Assembly: GCF_900169525.1 (NCBI RefSeq) | Contig: NZ_LT821239.1 | Span: 766,708-830,707 of the forward strand | Direction of reading: 5' to 3' | DNA from: Corynebacterium pacaense | Lineage (GTDB): Bacteria > Actinomycetota > Actinomycetes > Mycobacteriales > Mycobacteriaceae | Length of the DNA stretch: 64,000 nt | Shown here: positions 32,056 through 40,755 of the stretch, piece after piece | Numbering within the stretch: position 1 is the first letter of the stretch | How the letters are laid out: each line of letters begins with the position of its first letter | Notes under the pieces: generated by a model | The model's database searches: none | The model's input: the letters and a program-made list of their open reading frames with translations, nothing else | Told to the model about the DNA's origin: nothing | Translations under genes and position numbers: made by a program

Positions 32056-34053
32056 ATGGGACCCCTAATAATGCATCTCTTCTCCGATTCTCCACCTGCG
32101 AAAGCGGTGAAACCGCTGCGAGCCGCGTGTGCGGTGGTGGCCACGCTGCTGATCGTGCTGTCGATGTCCGTCGTGTGCGGCCGTGGACCCGAGGCGTCGG
32201 CCCAGACCTCCTACCGAACCGCGAACGGTGGCTCCCTCAACTGGGGATTCAAACAGAGTTTCCGAAACTACATCACCACGGGTGCGGCCAGGGGAGGCAT
32301 CGAGGTCGGTGACGGCGCCGGCGACGACGGCCGGAACTTCAGCTTCCCTCCCCGGGAGAACGGCACCGCCGTCGACAGTGATTCCTCGGGCACGGTGGCG
32401 CTTCAGGGATCCGTCCACTTCTACGGACACCGCTCCAACGATGTGTGGATTCTTGACATGACGATCTCGGACTTCAAGGTTCGGGTCGACGGCAGCCGGG
32501 CGCAGATCATCGCGGACGTGGTCTCCCGCGAATTCAAGGGGATGACCTATGAAGATCTCGGTGACTACATCGTCTCCAGCGACATCCCGATCGCCGACGT
32601 GAATCTCAACAGTCCCGCCAGTTTCCGCGCGGGCGCCATCGATCTCTCGGGCACTTCGGTGATATCCCCCGGTGCGGTTCAGGCATTCGGTGGCTTCTAT
32701 GAGCAGGGGCAGCAGTTCGACGACACCTCGGGATCCCTGAGCGTCGGCGACACCTCCACCGCTCCGAGTTCCGGAGGTACCTCAGGCTCCGGCGGTGGGG
32801 CCAAAGCCGACTGCTCAGCCGGCGCGCTGGGGGTCAGTGCCACGGGGGGAGCACAGGATGGCACCCTCGGACTGATCCAGAGTGTCAATGACAGCATCGC
32901 AATGTGGAACAACCTCCTGGTGAACTCCGAGCGTCTTTTCTGCAATCTGGATACCCTCCAAGCCCGGCTGAAGCCACAGACCACCTCTGCCCCGGCGAAC
33001 TCCGTCGCGGCGGGCGGTTCCGGTATCGGGGGAGGGACCACCGTCTCGAATGCGGGCACGGCCGCACAGGGTGGTGCCAACGGAAACACCGCGGCAGCGG
33101 GGGCTGCGCGCAGCGTCGGCGGCACCGGAGGTGTCAGCGGGAGCGGCAACCCCAGCGGAGCCGCCACCTCCGGTGCGGCACCAGCGGGGGCGGGCGGTGC
33201 CGCGGCCTCCGGTTCGGCGCCCGCCGGCGGCTCCTCGGTGTGCACGGCCGAGGGGGCGGTGGGTGTGACCCAGTCCCAACTGACCTGGGGGGTCAAGCAG
33301 TCGTTCCAGAACTACATCCGCGGATCCATAGCCAAGGGACAGCGGGAACTCAACGGTGTCGGCTTCGAGAACCAGCAGTTCGTCTTCGCAGGAAGCAACG
33401 GCTCGGTGACGCCCTCGGCACAGTCGGGGACAATTCTCTATCCCGGTTCAGTACACTTCACCGGGCACGGTGGAATCCTCAACCTGCGGCTGTCCAATAT
33501 CGAGATCACCTTCAACGGTAACAGCGGGGAGCTGATCGCGGATGTGGTCTCCAGCGATATGGAAGGATCCAGCAGGGACTATGGCCGAACCGTGGTGGGC
33601 ACACTGAACTTCAGTTCGCTGAACGTCGCGGAGACACAAGCCTCGGGTACCGCCGGTGTGATCCTGTCGGCCGCCGGCTCTCAGGCCTTCGCGGAGTTCT
33701 ATCAGCCGGGTCAGCGGCTTGACCCCCTCTCCTTCACCGCCGCACTGGGTGGAGCGGCCAACTGCGCGGCATCCCAGGGATCCGGTGGATCGGGCAGCGC
33801 AGTCGCGGGAGTCAGTGGCGGGGGCATGGATGCCGTCGCCGCGGGGGCCACCTCGCCAACCTTCGGAGAGGCGACAACCTCAGATTCCTACGGCAACGGA
33901 GAGGGAAACCAGTTCCGGATCAGGTCCACCGGCGAGGATACCGGGGGAGGCCTCGGCCTGGACACCGGAACCACCCTGATGCTGATCGTCGCCGCGTTCA
34001 TCGTCGCCGGCGGATCGATGACCAGGTTCACCGCCAGCAATCCCACGGGATAA
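32056..34053 (+). CDS. htaA: HtaA, membrane-anchored heme-binding protein with two CR domains
   Basis: The 665-residue surface protein captures heme or hemoglobin-heme and hands it to HmuT. Residues 1-50 are a signal peptide ending near EASAQ. The first HtaA (CR) domain is about 55-235 (FRNYITTG, VHFYGHRS, GFYEQGQQ). A long Gly/Ala/Ser-rich linker follows, then a second CR domain at about 395-560 (FQNYIRGS, VHFTGHGG, EFYQPGQR) and a C-terminal helix (TTLMLIVAAFIVAGGSM) with a short tail. Each CR domain keeps the Tyr/His/Tyr pattern used for heme ligation. No convincing ribosome binding site precedes the start; an ATG at 32071 is an alternative. It is first in htaA-hmuTUV. Confidence 0.92.
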   Translation: MGPLIMHLFSDSPPAKAVKPLRAACAVVATLLIVLSMSVVCGRGPEASAQTSYRTANGGSLNWGFKQSFRNYITTGAARGGIEVGDGAGDDGRNFSFPPRENGTAVDSDSSGTVALQGSVHFYGHRSNDVWILDMTISDFKVRVDGSRAQIIADVVSREFKGMTYEDLGDYIVSSDIPIADVNLNSPASFRAGAIDLSGTSVISPGAVQAFGGFYEQGQQFDDTSGSLSVGDTSTAPSSGGTSGSGGGAKADCSAGALGVSATGGAQDGTLGLIQSVNDSIAMWNNLLVNSERLFCNLDTLQARLKPQTTSAPANSVAAGGSGIGGGTTVSNAGTAAQGGANGNTAAAGAARSVGGTGGVSGSGNPSGAATSGAAPAGAGGAAASGSAPAGGSSVCTAEGAVGVTQSQLTWGVKQSFQNYIRGSIAKGQRELNGVGFENQQFVFAGSNGSVTPSAQSGTILYPGSVHFTGHGGILNLRLSNIEITFNGNSGELIADVVSSDMEGSSRDYGRTVVGTLNFSSLNVAETQASGTAGVILSAAGSQAFAEFYQPGQRLDPLSFTAALGGAANCAASQGSGGSGSAVAGVSGGGMDAVAAGATSPTFGEATTSDSYGNGEGNQFRIRSTGEDTGGGLGLDTGTTLMLIVAAFIVAGGSMTRFTASNPTG

Positions 34054-34076
34054 CAAGGTCCCGTTCCGGAGTTCCC

Positions 34077-34105
34077 GCCCGCACCATCGTGCGGGCCTCC
34101 GTTTT
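34077..34105 (+). terminator. Hairpin between htaA and hmuT
   Basis: GCCCGCAC / GTGCGGGC with a CATC loop is followed by CTCCGTTTTG. It may partly uncouple hmuTUV from htaA; an AT-rich stretch (AATTTATAGATACATTTAAG) follows as a possible second promoter. Confidence 0.65.
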
Positions 34106-34166
34106 GTGCCGTACCGGCGCACCGTCCTTCCAGAATTTATAGATACATTTAAGAGGTGGAACTGAT

Positions 34167-35276
34167 ATGAACACGACATCAGGGGTGCGGAGCCGTCCCT
34201 CACTGCGCGGGGCGGTCACGGCAGTTGCAGTCGCGATGAGCCTCGCCCTGTCATCATGTGCGTCCTGGGATTCCCCGGGGACATCATCCGGCAACGAGGA
34301 GCTGATCCAGCAGCTGGAGAACGCGGATCATTCCAGCGACCCGCACACGTTCACCGGGATGAGTCTCGTCGATGACATCGGCGATGTGGAACCGGTCACC
34401 GACCGCGCGGAACCCAGCCTTCCGGTCCAGCTGACCGATGCTGATGGATTCGACGTGGAGGTCACCGATGTCTCCCGGATCCTTCCCCTGGATCTCTATG
34501 GAACATACTCCAAAACGATCGCCGGAATCGGCCTGGCGGACAATATTGTGGGGCGCACCGTCAGCTCGACGGAACCGGCGCTGGCGGATGTGCCCGTGGT
34601 CACCACGGGTGGACACAACCTCAACGCAGAGGCCATCCTGGAGATAAATCCGACATTGATTATCATCGACCATTCCATCGGTCCCCGCGAGGTGATCGAG
34701 CAGCTGCGCAATTCGGGAATCACCACCGTGGTCATGGATCCGACGCGGACGATCGCATCCATCGGCGACGACATCATCGACATTGCCTCGGTGGTCGGTC
34801 TTGCGGACGAGGGTGAGAAGCTGGCGCAGCGCTCGGTCACCGAGGTTGACCAGGCCAGGGGTGTGGTGCAGGAGCTGGTTCCCGAGGATCCGCTGCGCAT
34901 GGTCTTTCTCTACGCCCGCGGCACGGGAGGCGTGTTCTTCATTATCGGCGACGCCTATGGCGGACGCGACCTGATTGAAGGGCTCGGTGGGCGTGATATG
35001 GCCGCCGAGCACGGCATCGAGGATTTGGCACCGGCCAATGCCGAGGCGTTGGCGGAGCTGGATCCCGAGGTCTTCGTGATGATGTCGGAGGGGCTGGTGT
35101 CCACCGGCGGTATTGACGGGCTGCTCCAACGTCCCGGCATCGCCCAGACCACGGCGGGAAGGAACCAGCGCATCCTTGCCCTCCCCGATGGACAGTCACT
35201 GGCCTTCGGGGCGCAGACGGGCGAGCTTCTGCTGCGCGCCTCGCGTGAGCTCTACCTCCCGGAGTCTGAGCGATGA
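34167..35276 (+). CDS. hmuT: Heme ABC transporter substrate-binding lipoprotein HmuT
   Basis: This 369-residue lipoprotein has a lipobox SLALSSCAS and is anchored by its Cys on the outer face of the membrane. The mature part is a class III periplasmic-binding fold (PF01497), visible from RILPLDLYGTYSKTIAGIGL and LEINPTLIIIDHSIGPREVI. It receives heme from HtaA/HtaB and delivers it to HmuU. AAGAGGTGG gives the ribosome binding site. The stop overlaps the hmuU start by 4 bp. Confidence 0.92.
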   Translation: MNTTSGVRSRPSLRGAVTAVAVAMSLALSSCASWDSPGTSSGNEELIQQLENADHSSDPHTFTGMSLVDDIGDVEPVTDRAEPSLPVQLTDADGFDVEVTDVSRILPLDLYGTYSKTIAGIGLADNIVGRTVSSTEPALADVPVVTTGGHNLNAEAILEINPTLIIIDHSIGPREVIEQLRNSGITTVVMDPTRTIASIGDDIIDIASVVGLADEGEKLAQRSVTEVDQARGVVQELVPEDPLRMVFLYARGTGGVFFIIGDAYGGRDLIEGLGGRDMAAEHGIEDLAPANAEALAELDPEVFVMMSEGLVSTGGIDGLLQRPGIAQTTAGRNQRILALPDGQSLAFGAQTGELLLRASRELYLPESER

Positions 35277-36391
35277 GCCACGGGGTGGAGCGGGCAGTCC
35301 CGCCCCCGTCCTCTCAATCAGCCCGGTCGCAGCCCGGTACCGCGCAGCTGGCCCGGTTGGAGCGCTCGGTGCTCGCCAGGCGCCGGGCAACCCGGATCGC
35401 GCTCTTCGTGGGTCTGGGAATCCTGCTCCTGGCCACGGCCCTGTGGTCGATCATTGTCGGGCAGTACACGATCCCGCTCGCGGATCTCCCCGGTGTCCTT
35501 GCGGCCGGACCGCTGGGTGCCACCACGATGCCCGAACAGGTGGTGTGGCAGATCCGGATTCCCCGGATCGTTCTCGGGATCCTGGTCGGTGCGGCGCTGG
35601 GCGTCTCGGGGGCCCTGATGCAGGCGGTGTTCTCCAATCCGTTGGCTGAACCGTCTGTGATCGGTGTGACCTCGGGTGCCGGCGTGGGGGCGGCATTCGT
35701 CATCGTGTTCAATCTCACCTTCCTCGGGACCTCGACCATTGCCTTCGGTGCCTTCGTCACGGCCGTGATCACCACCGTTCTGGTGTATCAGCTGGCCAGG
35801 AGCAGCGGCCGGGTCCAGGTGATCAACCTCATTCTCACCGGTATCGCGGTCAACGCGGTCAGCGGGGCGATCATCTCCTTCTTCGTCTACCTCGCCCCGA
35901 CAACCTCCCGAGATGAGATCGTCTTCTGGCAGATGGGCTCCCTGAACGGTTCGCAGTGGTCGCATGTGTCGGTGGTGCTCGTCATCGCCGTCGTCGGTAT
36001 GTTCGTCGCATGGCGTTTGGGACGTCACCTCGATGTCCTCGCGCTGGGGGAGAGCGCCGCGGGGCACGTGGGGCTCAATGTCGGCCGGCTGCGGCTGATC
36101 GCGATCGGCGCCTCGACGCTGCTCACCGCCGGTGCGGTGGCCTATGCGGGTCTGATCGGTTTCGTCGGGCTGATCATCCCACATCTGTTGCGCACCATCA
36201 CCGGGCCGGCGAACAGAATCCTCATTCCCGCCTCCGCGCTGGGTGGTGCCGTGCTCATCTGTCTCTCCGATATCGCGGCCAGGACCGTTGTTCCCTACGC
36301 GGATCTCCCGATCGGAATCTTCACCGCGCTGGTCGGTGGTCCGACATTTTTCATACTCCTGCGCCGCATGCTGAAGAAGGGGGGCCACTGA
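35273..36391 (+). CDS. hmuU: Heme ABC transporter permease HmuU
   Basis: The 372-residue FecCD-type permease has about ten helices. RIPRIVLGILVGAALGVSGA is the characteristic entry segment, AYAGLIGFVGLIIPHLLRTI is the coupling region, and DLPIGIFTALVGGPTFFILL is near the C-terminus. It forms the heme channel as a dimer. The ATG overlaps the hmuT stop (ATGA), showing tight coupling. Confidence 0.94.
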   Translation: MSHGVERAVPPPSSQSARSQPGTAQLARLERSVLARRRATRIALFVGLGILLLATALWSIIVGQYTIPLADLPGVLAAGPLGATTMPEQVVWQIRIPRIVLGILVGAALGVSGALMQAVFSNPLAEPSVIGVTSGAGVGAAFVIVFNLTFLGTSTIAFGAFVTAVITTVLVYQLARSSGRVQVINLILTGIAVNAVSGAIISFFVYLAPTTSRDEIVFWQMGSLNGSQWSHVSVVLVIAVVGMFVAWRLGRHLDVLALGESAAGHVGLNVGRLRLIAIGASTLLTAGAVAYAGLIGFVGLIIPHLLRTITGPANRILIPASALGGAVLICLSDIAARTVVPYADLPIGIFTALVGGPTFFILLRRMLKKGGH

Positions 36392-36393
36392 TC

Positions 36394-37230
36394 GTGGCAG
36401 CCACAGAAATGATCACCGTTGACAACGTCACGGTTGCCATCGGAGAGAAGAAGCTTCTCGACGGCGTCACCATGTCCGCAGCCGCGGGTGAGGTGCTCGG
36501 CCTCATCGGCCCCAACGGTGCCGGAAAATCCACACTGCTCGCGGTTCTCACCGGTGACAGGGACAGGATCGCGGGTGAGGTCAGGATAGGTGGTTTCGAC
36601 CCGGCCACGGCCTCTCCACTTCACATGGCGCAGCTGCGGGCCGTGATGCTCCAGGATGTCTCGGTCGCGTTCTCCTTCCTCGTCTGGGACGTGGTGGAGA
36701 TGGGGCGCCGACCCTGGGAGAAGACCTCCGATCCCGAGACCGACCGCGCGGTGATCGAGGTCGCCCTCGAAGCCACCGGCGTCTCCCATCTTGCGGAGCG
36801 CGAGATCACCACCCTCTCCGGCGGTGAGAAGGCGAGGGTCGCGCTGTCCCGGGTGCTCGCCCAGCAGACCCCCGTAGTGCTTCTCGACGAACCGACCGCA
36901 GCCATGGACATCGGCCACCAGGAACAGACCCTGGGGATCGCCCGTGCGCTGGCGCGCAGCGGTGCGGCCGTGATCGTCGTCATGCACGACCTCAATGCCG
37001 CGGCGGCCTACTGTGACCGCGTGGTCTGTCTTGAGAGGGGACGGGTGGTTGCCCAGGGGACGGTGGATGAGGTGTACACCTCCGAGATTCTCAGTGGGGT
37101 CTACGGCTGGCCGATCAGGGTCGAACGCCACCGGGACGAGAGCAATAGAAAAAGTGTGCGAGTTATACCGCAAAGAGCGACGCCTGATATCTCTAGCTTG
37201 GGATTTCTCAGTGCTAACAGCGGAATTTGA
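36394..37230 (+). CDS. hmuV: Heme ABC transporter ATPase HmuV
   Basis: The true start is the GTG at 36394, two bases after the hmuU stop and behind GGGGGG, giving 278 residues. The long upstream extension in this frame overlaps hmuU and is spurious. Walker A is GPNGAGKST, the signature is LSGGEKARVALSRVL, and Walker B is VVLLDEPTAAMD, followed by the H-loop MHDLNAAAAYCD. It powers HmuTU heme import. The last 25 residues after VERHRDE lack family character. Confidence 0.94.
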   Translation: MAATEMITVDNVTVAIGEKKLLDGVTMSAAAGEVLGLIGPNGAGKSTLLAVLTGDRDRIAGEVRIGGFDPATASPLHMAQLRAVMLQDVSVAFSFLVWDVVEMGRRPWEKTSDPETDRAVIEVALEATGVSHLAEREITTLSGGEKARVALSRVLAQQTPVVLLDEPTAAMDIGHQEQTLGIARALARSGAAVIVVMHDLNAAAAYCDRVVCLERGRVVAQGTVDEVYTSEILSGVYGWPIRVERHRDESNRKSVRVIPQRATPDISSLGFLSANSGI

Positions 37231-37291
37231 GCGGTTTGTTTCGAACTTTTGATTGCATTGGGAAGCATCTCACCGTGTATACGCAGTGAAT

Positions 37292-37310
37292 TTAGGAAAG
37301 GCTACCCTAT
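37292..37310. promoter_or_regulatory. DtxR box 1 upstream of the htaB-like gene
   Basis: TTAGGAAAGGCTACCCTAT matches the DtxR consensus at 15 of 19 positions, 62 bp downstream of the hmuV stop. It gives the htaB-like gene its own iron-regulated promoter. Confidence 0.72.
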
Positions 37311-37343
37311 AGCGGGGGTGCGATCAGTCCTTTTTGGAGTTTC

Positions 37344-37362
37344 TTAAGTTAGCATTACCTTC
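37344..37362. promoter_or_regulatory. DtxR box 2 upstream of the htaB-like gene
   Basis: TTAAGTTAGCATTACCTTC matches the consensus at 13 of 19 positions. With box 1 it forms a double site spaced by 52 bp, as seen at strongly iron-controlled genes. Confidence 0.6.
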
Positions 37363-37429
37363 ACCGGCGAACTGCAGATTTCGTATCGCCTGAATGACAA
37401 CTTCCGAAACTCAAGAATTGGGGATAGAT

Positions 37430-38416
37430 ATGGCGCTTTTCTCGTCTCGTGGATGGGCAATGGCCGTCGGCGTCGCTGTGGCGGCATCTGCACTTGTAGT
37501 ACCAACCGCATCCGCCCAGGCGGATGGGACCTGTAAGAATGTGAAGACCACCACCACCGGTACCGCCAATTGGAATGTGAAGGAATCCTTCAACAACTAC
37601 CTTGAGGGTCCCATCGCAAACGGTACCGCCTATCAGTACAAGGGTGGCATCCAGGTACGGGATGGAGTCCAGACCTCCGGGACCAAAAGCGGCCGAACCT
37701 TCTCCTGGCCGGTCAATTCCTCCTCGACTGATGTGACCGCCGGCGTGGTGGAGCACAAGGGTGGCGTCCACTGGACCGGCCACAATCACTACAAGGGTGA
37801 GGATGCCACCCAGGTTGATGACAATTTCATCCTGGACCTAGACTTCTCCAATATCGTGGTAGACGTCGAGGGTAACACCGGGACCCTGGCCGTGGACTAC
37901 AAGTCCCGCGAGTTCATCAACACCGAGACCGTCGGCAAGTTCCTCAGCGGAAAGCGCGCCGAGCTTGCGCAGATCACCTTCGATTCCACTCCTGATCTCA
38001 CGCAGCCCACGGTCTCCGTGAAGGGAAAGACCAAACTCACCGGCGCAGGCGTCGCAGTGTTCGGCAACTTCTACGGTCAAGGCGATCCTCTGGCGGACAT
38101 CACCCTCAATCTCACCAACACCGAGGAGTGCCTCGACGCACCGCCGACGACCCCGAAGCCCACCACCCCCAAGCCCTCGACCCCGGGTTCCTCAGCTCCG
38201 GGCTCCAGCACCCCGGGCTCCAGCACCCCGGGCTCAAGCACGGACCCCAAGCCGAGCACGGACCCCAAGCCGAGCACCCCCGGTTCCAGCGACCTGTCGG
38301 AGCTGACGGGGATTGTCAACTCCTTCCTCAACGTCGGAACCCTGGTCGGGCTGGGCGGACTGCTCGCTGCGGTCTTCGGTTACATCATCCAGAGCGTGCA
38401 GAACTGGAACAAGTAG
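37430..38416 (+). CDS. htaB: HtaB-like heme-binding protein with one CR domain
   Basis: I start at the ATG at 37430, because MALFSSRGWAMAVGVAVAAS begins the signal peptide; an upstream ATG at 37394 adds 12 residues. The 328-residue precursor has one HtaA/CR domain at about 33-215 with the Tyr/His/Tyr pattern (FNNYLEGP, VHWTGHNH, NFYGQGDP). A Pro/Thr/Ser-rich stalk with tandem repeats follows (about 222-280), then a C-terminal hydrophobic anchor (VGTLVGLGGLLAAVFGYIIQ). It probably acts between HtaA and HmuT in heme relay. Confidence 0.88.
   Translation: MALFSSRGWAMAVGVAVAASALVVPTASAQADGTCKNVKTTTTGTANWNVKESFNNYLEGPIANGTAYQYKGGIQVRDGVQTSGTKSGRTFSWPVNSSSTDVTAGVVEHKGGVHWTGHNHYKGEDATQVDDNFILDLDFSNIVVDVEGNTGTLAVDYKSREFINTETVGKFLSGKRAELAQITFDSTPDLTQPTVSVKGKTKLTGAGVAVFGNFYGQGDPLADITLNLTNTEECLDAPPTTPKPTTPKPSTPGSSAPGSSTPGSSTPGSSTDPKPSTDPKPSTPGSSDLSELTGIVNSFLNVGTLVGLGGLLAAVFGYIIQSVQNWNK
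38129..38290 (+). repeat. Tandem repeats encoding the P/T/S stalk of HtaB
   Basis: Short direct repeats occur here: GGCTCCAGCACCCCG runs two to three times around 38210-38240, and GCACGGACCCCAAGCCGA occurs twice around 38238-38275. They encode PGSST and TDPKPS units of the extracellular stalk, and are likely to vary in number between strains. Confidence 0.7.
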
Positions 38417-38447
38417 CCACCGGCTGATTCGGGCATCACTAACACTG

Positions 38448-38495
38448 CTCCCCGCGAGCTGGGTATCCCATCAGGGAAAACCAGCCTGCGGGGAG
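38448..38495. terminator. Terminator between htaB and the convergent DUF2993 gene
   Basis: CTCCCCGC / GCGGGGAG closes a larger stem-loop with an inner AGCTGG / CCAGCCT pairing; AATTTGTT follows on the plus strand. It may act for both convergent genes. Confidence 0.72.
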
Positions 38496-38523
38496 AATTT
38501 GTTCCACGCTTTGGATGGGATGT

Positions 38524-39336
38524 CTACGCCGCCGGCTCCAGCGTGCGGACATTGATATTCTGACCGGTCAGGTCGATCTTCAGTCCGTTGTCCAGGACTT
38601 CGATGCCCGCCACCTGCAGGCCACCGGCGACCTGATCCACGGAGCTCTGAAGACCCTCGGTGAGCGCCGCGGAGACTTCCTCGGGAAGTCCGATACCGAA
38701 GAGCTGGGATTCCAGCACCTCGAAGGAGACCTGGCCGTTGTCAACGGTGGGGCGAAGTGTCAGCCCGGCCGCTCCGCCGGTGAACTCGACCTCAACGGCC
38801 CCCGCCGCGGGATCCGAGGTCACATCCGTGATCTGGATGAGCTCCTGGAGGAGTTGCTGTGCAAAATCGGTGCTCTCTCCCCCGCCCATCTGGGTCGACA
38901 TCTCCCTCTGCACCGTGGCCAGAATGAAATCATCGGTGGCGAAGGTGGTGATGTCCATGCTCCTTGCCGTGGGATTCTCCGTATCGCTGATGTTCAGGCC
39001 CTTGAGGGTGACGGTGGCCTGCGGTGTTCCCAGAATCTCGGGTGTCTGGCCGGCACCGCCGGGGTAGGTGATGGACAGGGTTTCGGGAGTGTTCACCGTC
39101 ACCTCTCCGATGCTGTTCCTCGCGATGCCGAGCAGCAGGGGAGTCGGTCCGAAGGAAATGGAGGGTTCCTCTTCCACCGTGACACCCTGTTCGGCGACCT
39201 GGTCGGCGAACTGCGCCTTCAGTCTGTTGCCGATGAACCAGCGCAGTCCGAACTCGGCGATGAGCAGGAACAGGAGGATCACCGCGATGACGATGATCAG
39301 AACTTTGGAAATAGCGGATCCCTTTGATTTAGCCAC
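38524..39336 (-). CDS. DUF2993 / LmeA-family lipid-binding envelope protein
   Basis: The 270-residue protein has an N-terminal signal anchor (VLIIVIAVILLFLLIAEFGL) and an external beta-rich domain. Segments such as SIGEVTVNTPETLSITYPGG and the paired beta repeats fit the DUF2993 (LmeA) family. M. smegmatis LmeA binds phospholipid and is needed for lipomannan elongation. Equivalent function here is plausible but untested. It is followed on the minus strand by nothing but the terminator. Confidence 0.78.
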   Translation of the reverse strand: MAKSKGSAISKVLIIVIAVILLFLLIAEFGLRWFIGNRLKAQFADQVAEQGVTVEEEPSISFGPTPLLLGIARNSIGEVTVNTPETLSITYPGGAGQTPEILGTPQATVTLKGLNISDTENPTARSMDITTFATDDFILATVQREMSTQMGGGESTDFAQQLLQELIQITDVTSDPAAGAVEVEFTGGAAGLTLRPTVDNGQVSFEVLESQLFGIGLPEEVSAALTEGLQSSVDQVAGGLQVAGIEVLDNGLKIDLTGQNINVRTLEPAA

Positions 39337-39404
39337 GCCCTCCAGTCTCCCTCATCGGCTGCCGCGGGCAAAGCCAGCGCGCTGCACAATCCGGTAACAA
39401 CTTC

Positions 39405-40220
39405 TTAGCAGTCGGGTGCGACGGTTTCCCAGGGAACGGTGAGCAGGGCGTCCCGGCTGCGTCCGCGTGCCACATGAACCGGCCAACCCTGGTCGATCAT
39501 CATCGCGCGCGCCTTCTCCCAGCGCACGCGCGGGCCGTAGGGTTCCCAGCCCGCGGCATGATCCCAGGCGCGGTCGGCGGCGCCGAGGAGGGTGTGGATT
39601 CTCTCCCCGGGGACGTTGCGGTGGATGAGGACCTTGGGAAGCCGCTCGGCGACATCCGAGGGTTGTGGGACATCCGAGGGCTGCCACGCCAGGGTCAGCG
39701 TGCGGGGGCCGGAGGCATCGAGAAGGATCCAGCTGCAGCGCCGCCCCAGCTCATCGCAGGTGCCCTCGATGAACACCCCGCCGGGCGCAAGCCGGGAGAT
39801 GACGGTGGCCCAGGCGTCCTCGACCTGCCCGACGTCATATTGGCGGAGCACGTTGAAGGCGCGGACCAGATGCGGGGTGTGGCCCGCGAGCTCGAAGCCA
39901 CCCAGTTCGAAGGTCACGCCGTGTTGTGCGGGCAGCACCCGCTCCGGATTGATCTCCAGTCCAACGACCCGGGCGTCGACACGCATCCGGTGCAGCCACG
40001 GCCCCCATTCCGCGGTGGTGGTGTGGCTGGCGCCGTAGCCGAGATCGAGTGCCAGGGGGTGCGCTGCCCGCGCCATCAGTTCACGGATGCGGGGGTGGTG
40101 GAAGCACCAGCGGTCAAACCGTCTGAGACGGTTGACCCCGGTGGTGCCCCGGGTGATCACGCCAATCGGCTTTGCTGTGCGACCGAACTCGGCGCGCAGG
40201 TTGTGCGCGTGATCAACCAT
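39405..40220 (-). CDS. Class I SAM-dependent methyltransferase-like protein
   Basis: In this 271-residue protein the segment LALDLGYGASHTTTAEWGPW is a good motif I (SAM-binding glycine loop), and ARVVGLEINPERVLPAQHGV gives motif II with the acidic ribose contact. The substrate is not evident. It lies 7 bp after the DUF2505 gene, so the two are probably cotranscribed; an equivalent pair is found near murB in other corynebacteria. Confidence 0.75.
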   Translation of the reverse strand: MVDHAHNLRAEFGRTAKPIGVITRGTTGVNRLRRFDRWCFHHPRIRELMARAAHPLALDLGYGASHTTTAEWGPWLHRMRVDARVVGLEINPERVLPAQHGVTFELGGFELAGHTPHLVRAFNVLRQYDVGQVEDAWATVISRLAPGGVFIEGTCDELGRRCSWILLDASGPRTLTLAWQPSDVPQPSDVAERLPKVLIHRNVPGERIHTLLGAADRAWDHAAGWEPYGPRVRWEKARAMMIDQGWPVHVARGRSRDALLTVPWETVAPDC

Positions 40221-40227
40221 TGATGCG

Positions 40228-40731
40228 CTAGATGTTCTCGGAGATCCACTTCTCGGTCAGCGCGCCCTCGTTGGTGAAGAGCTCACCCAGCGCCTCGGCG
40301 ACCTTGGGCTCGATGGCCGGACCCATGAAGGGGATGTTCACGGAGACCTCGTTGCTGTAGGACAGGGTGGAGGTGGCATCATCGCCGGAGAGCGCGATGG
40401 TGCCGTTGAAATCGACCGGGGTTCCCTTGACATCGGCGGTGTAATCGATCTGTGCGTTGTTTCCGTCGAGTGCCCCGATGGTGAGAACGCGCTTGACCTT
40501 GAGCGCCTGGCTGATCATTGCGCGCACGGCCTCGGGGAGGATCTCCAGCGGAAGAACCTCGAAGAGGGTGGCCACAGCGGTGCCGTCATTATGGGAGAAG
40601 TCGTTGACCTCGCCGGGCTCGGGGCTCAGATTCGCCACGATATAGGACCAGTAGTCGGGGTTGTTGAAGGCCTCGTGGACCTTCGCCGCGGGCTGGTTGA
40701 TCGTTACTGTGTTGTCATTGCGCGTTGCCAT
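40228..40731 (-). CDS. DUF2505-family protein (START-like fold)
   Basis: The 167-residue soluble protein begins MATRNDNTVTINQPAAKVHE and contains FNNPDYWSYIVANL and SGDDATSTLSYSNEVSVNIP, typical of the actinobacterial DUF2505 family with a SRPBCC/START-like cavity. No signal peptide is present. The start codon is 24 bp from the divergent murB GTG, so the two promoters overlap. Function is unknown. Confidence 0.8.
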   Translation of the reverse strand: MATRNDNTVTINQPAAKVHEAFNNPDYWSYIVANLSPEPGEVNDFSHNDGTAVATLFEVLPLEILPEAVRAMISQALKVKRVLTIGALDGNNAQIDYTADVKGTPVDFNGTIALSGDDATSTLSYSNEVSVNIPFMGPAIEPKVAEALGELFTNEGALTEKWISENI

Positions 40732-40755
40732 GCCGTTAAGACTACCGTTAGTGGG

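Noticed and set aside
35956..36393. Extended N-terminus of hmuV
   Set aside because: The extension lies within hmuU and is not ABC-like; a GTG right after the hmuU stop fits.
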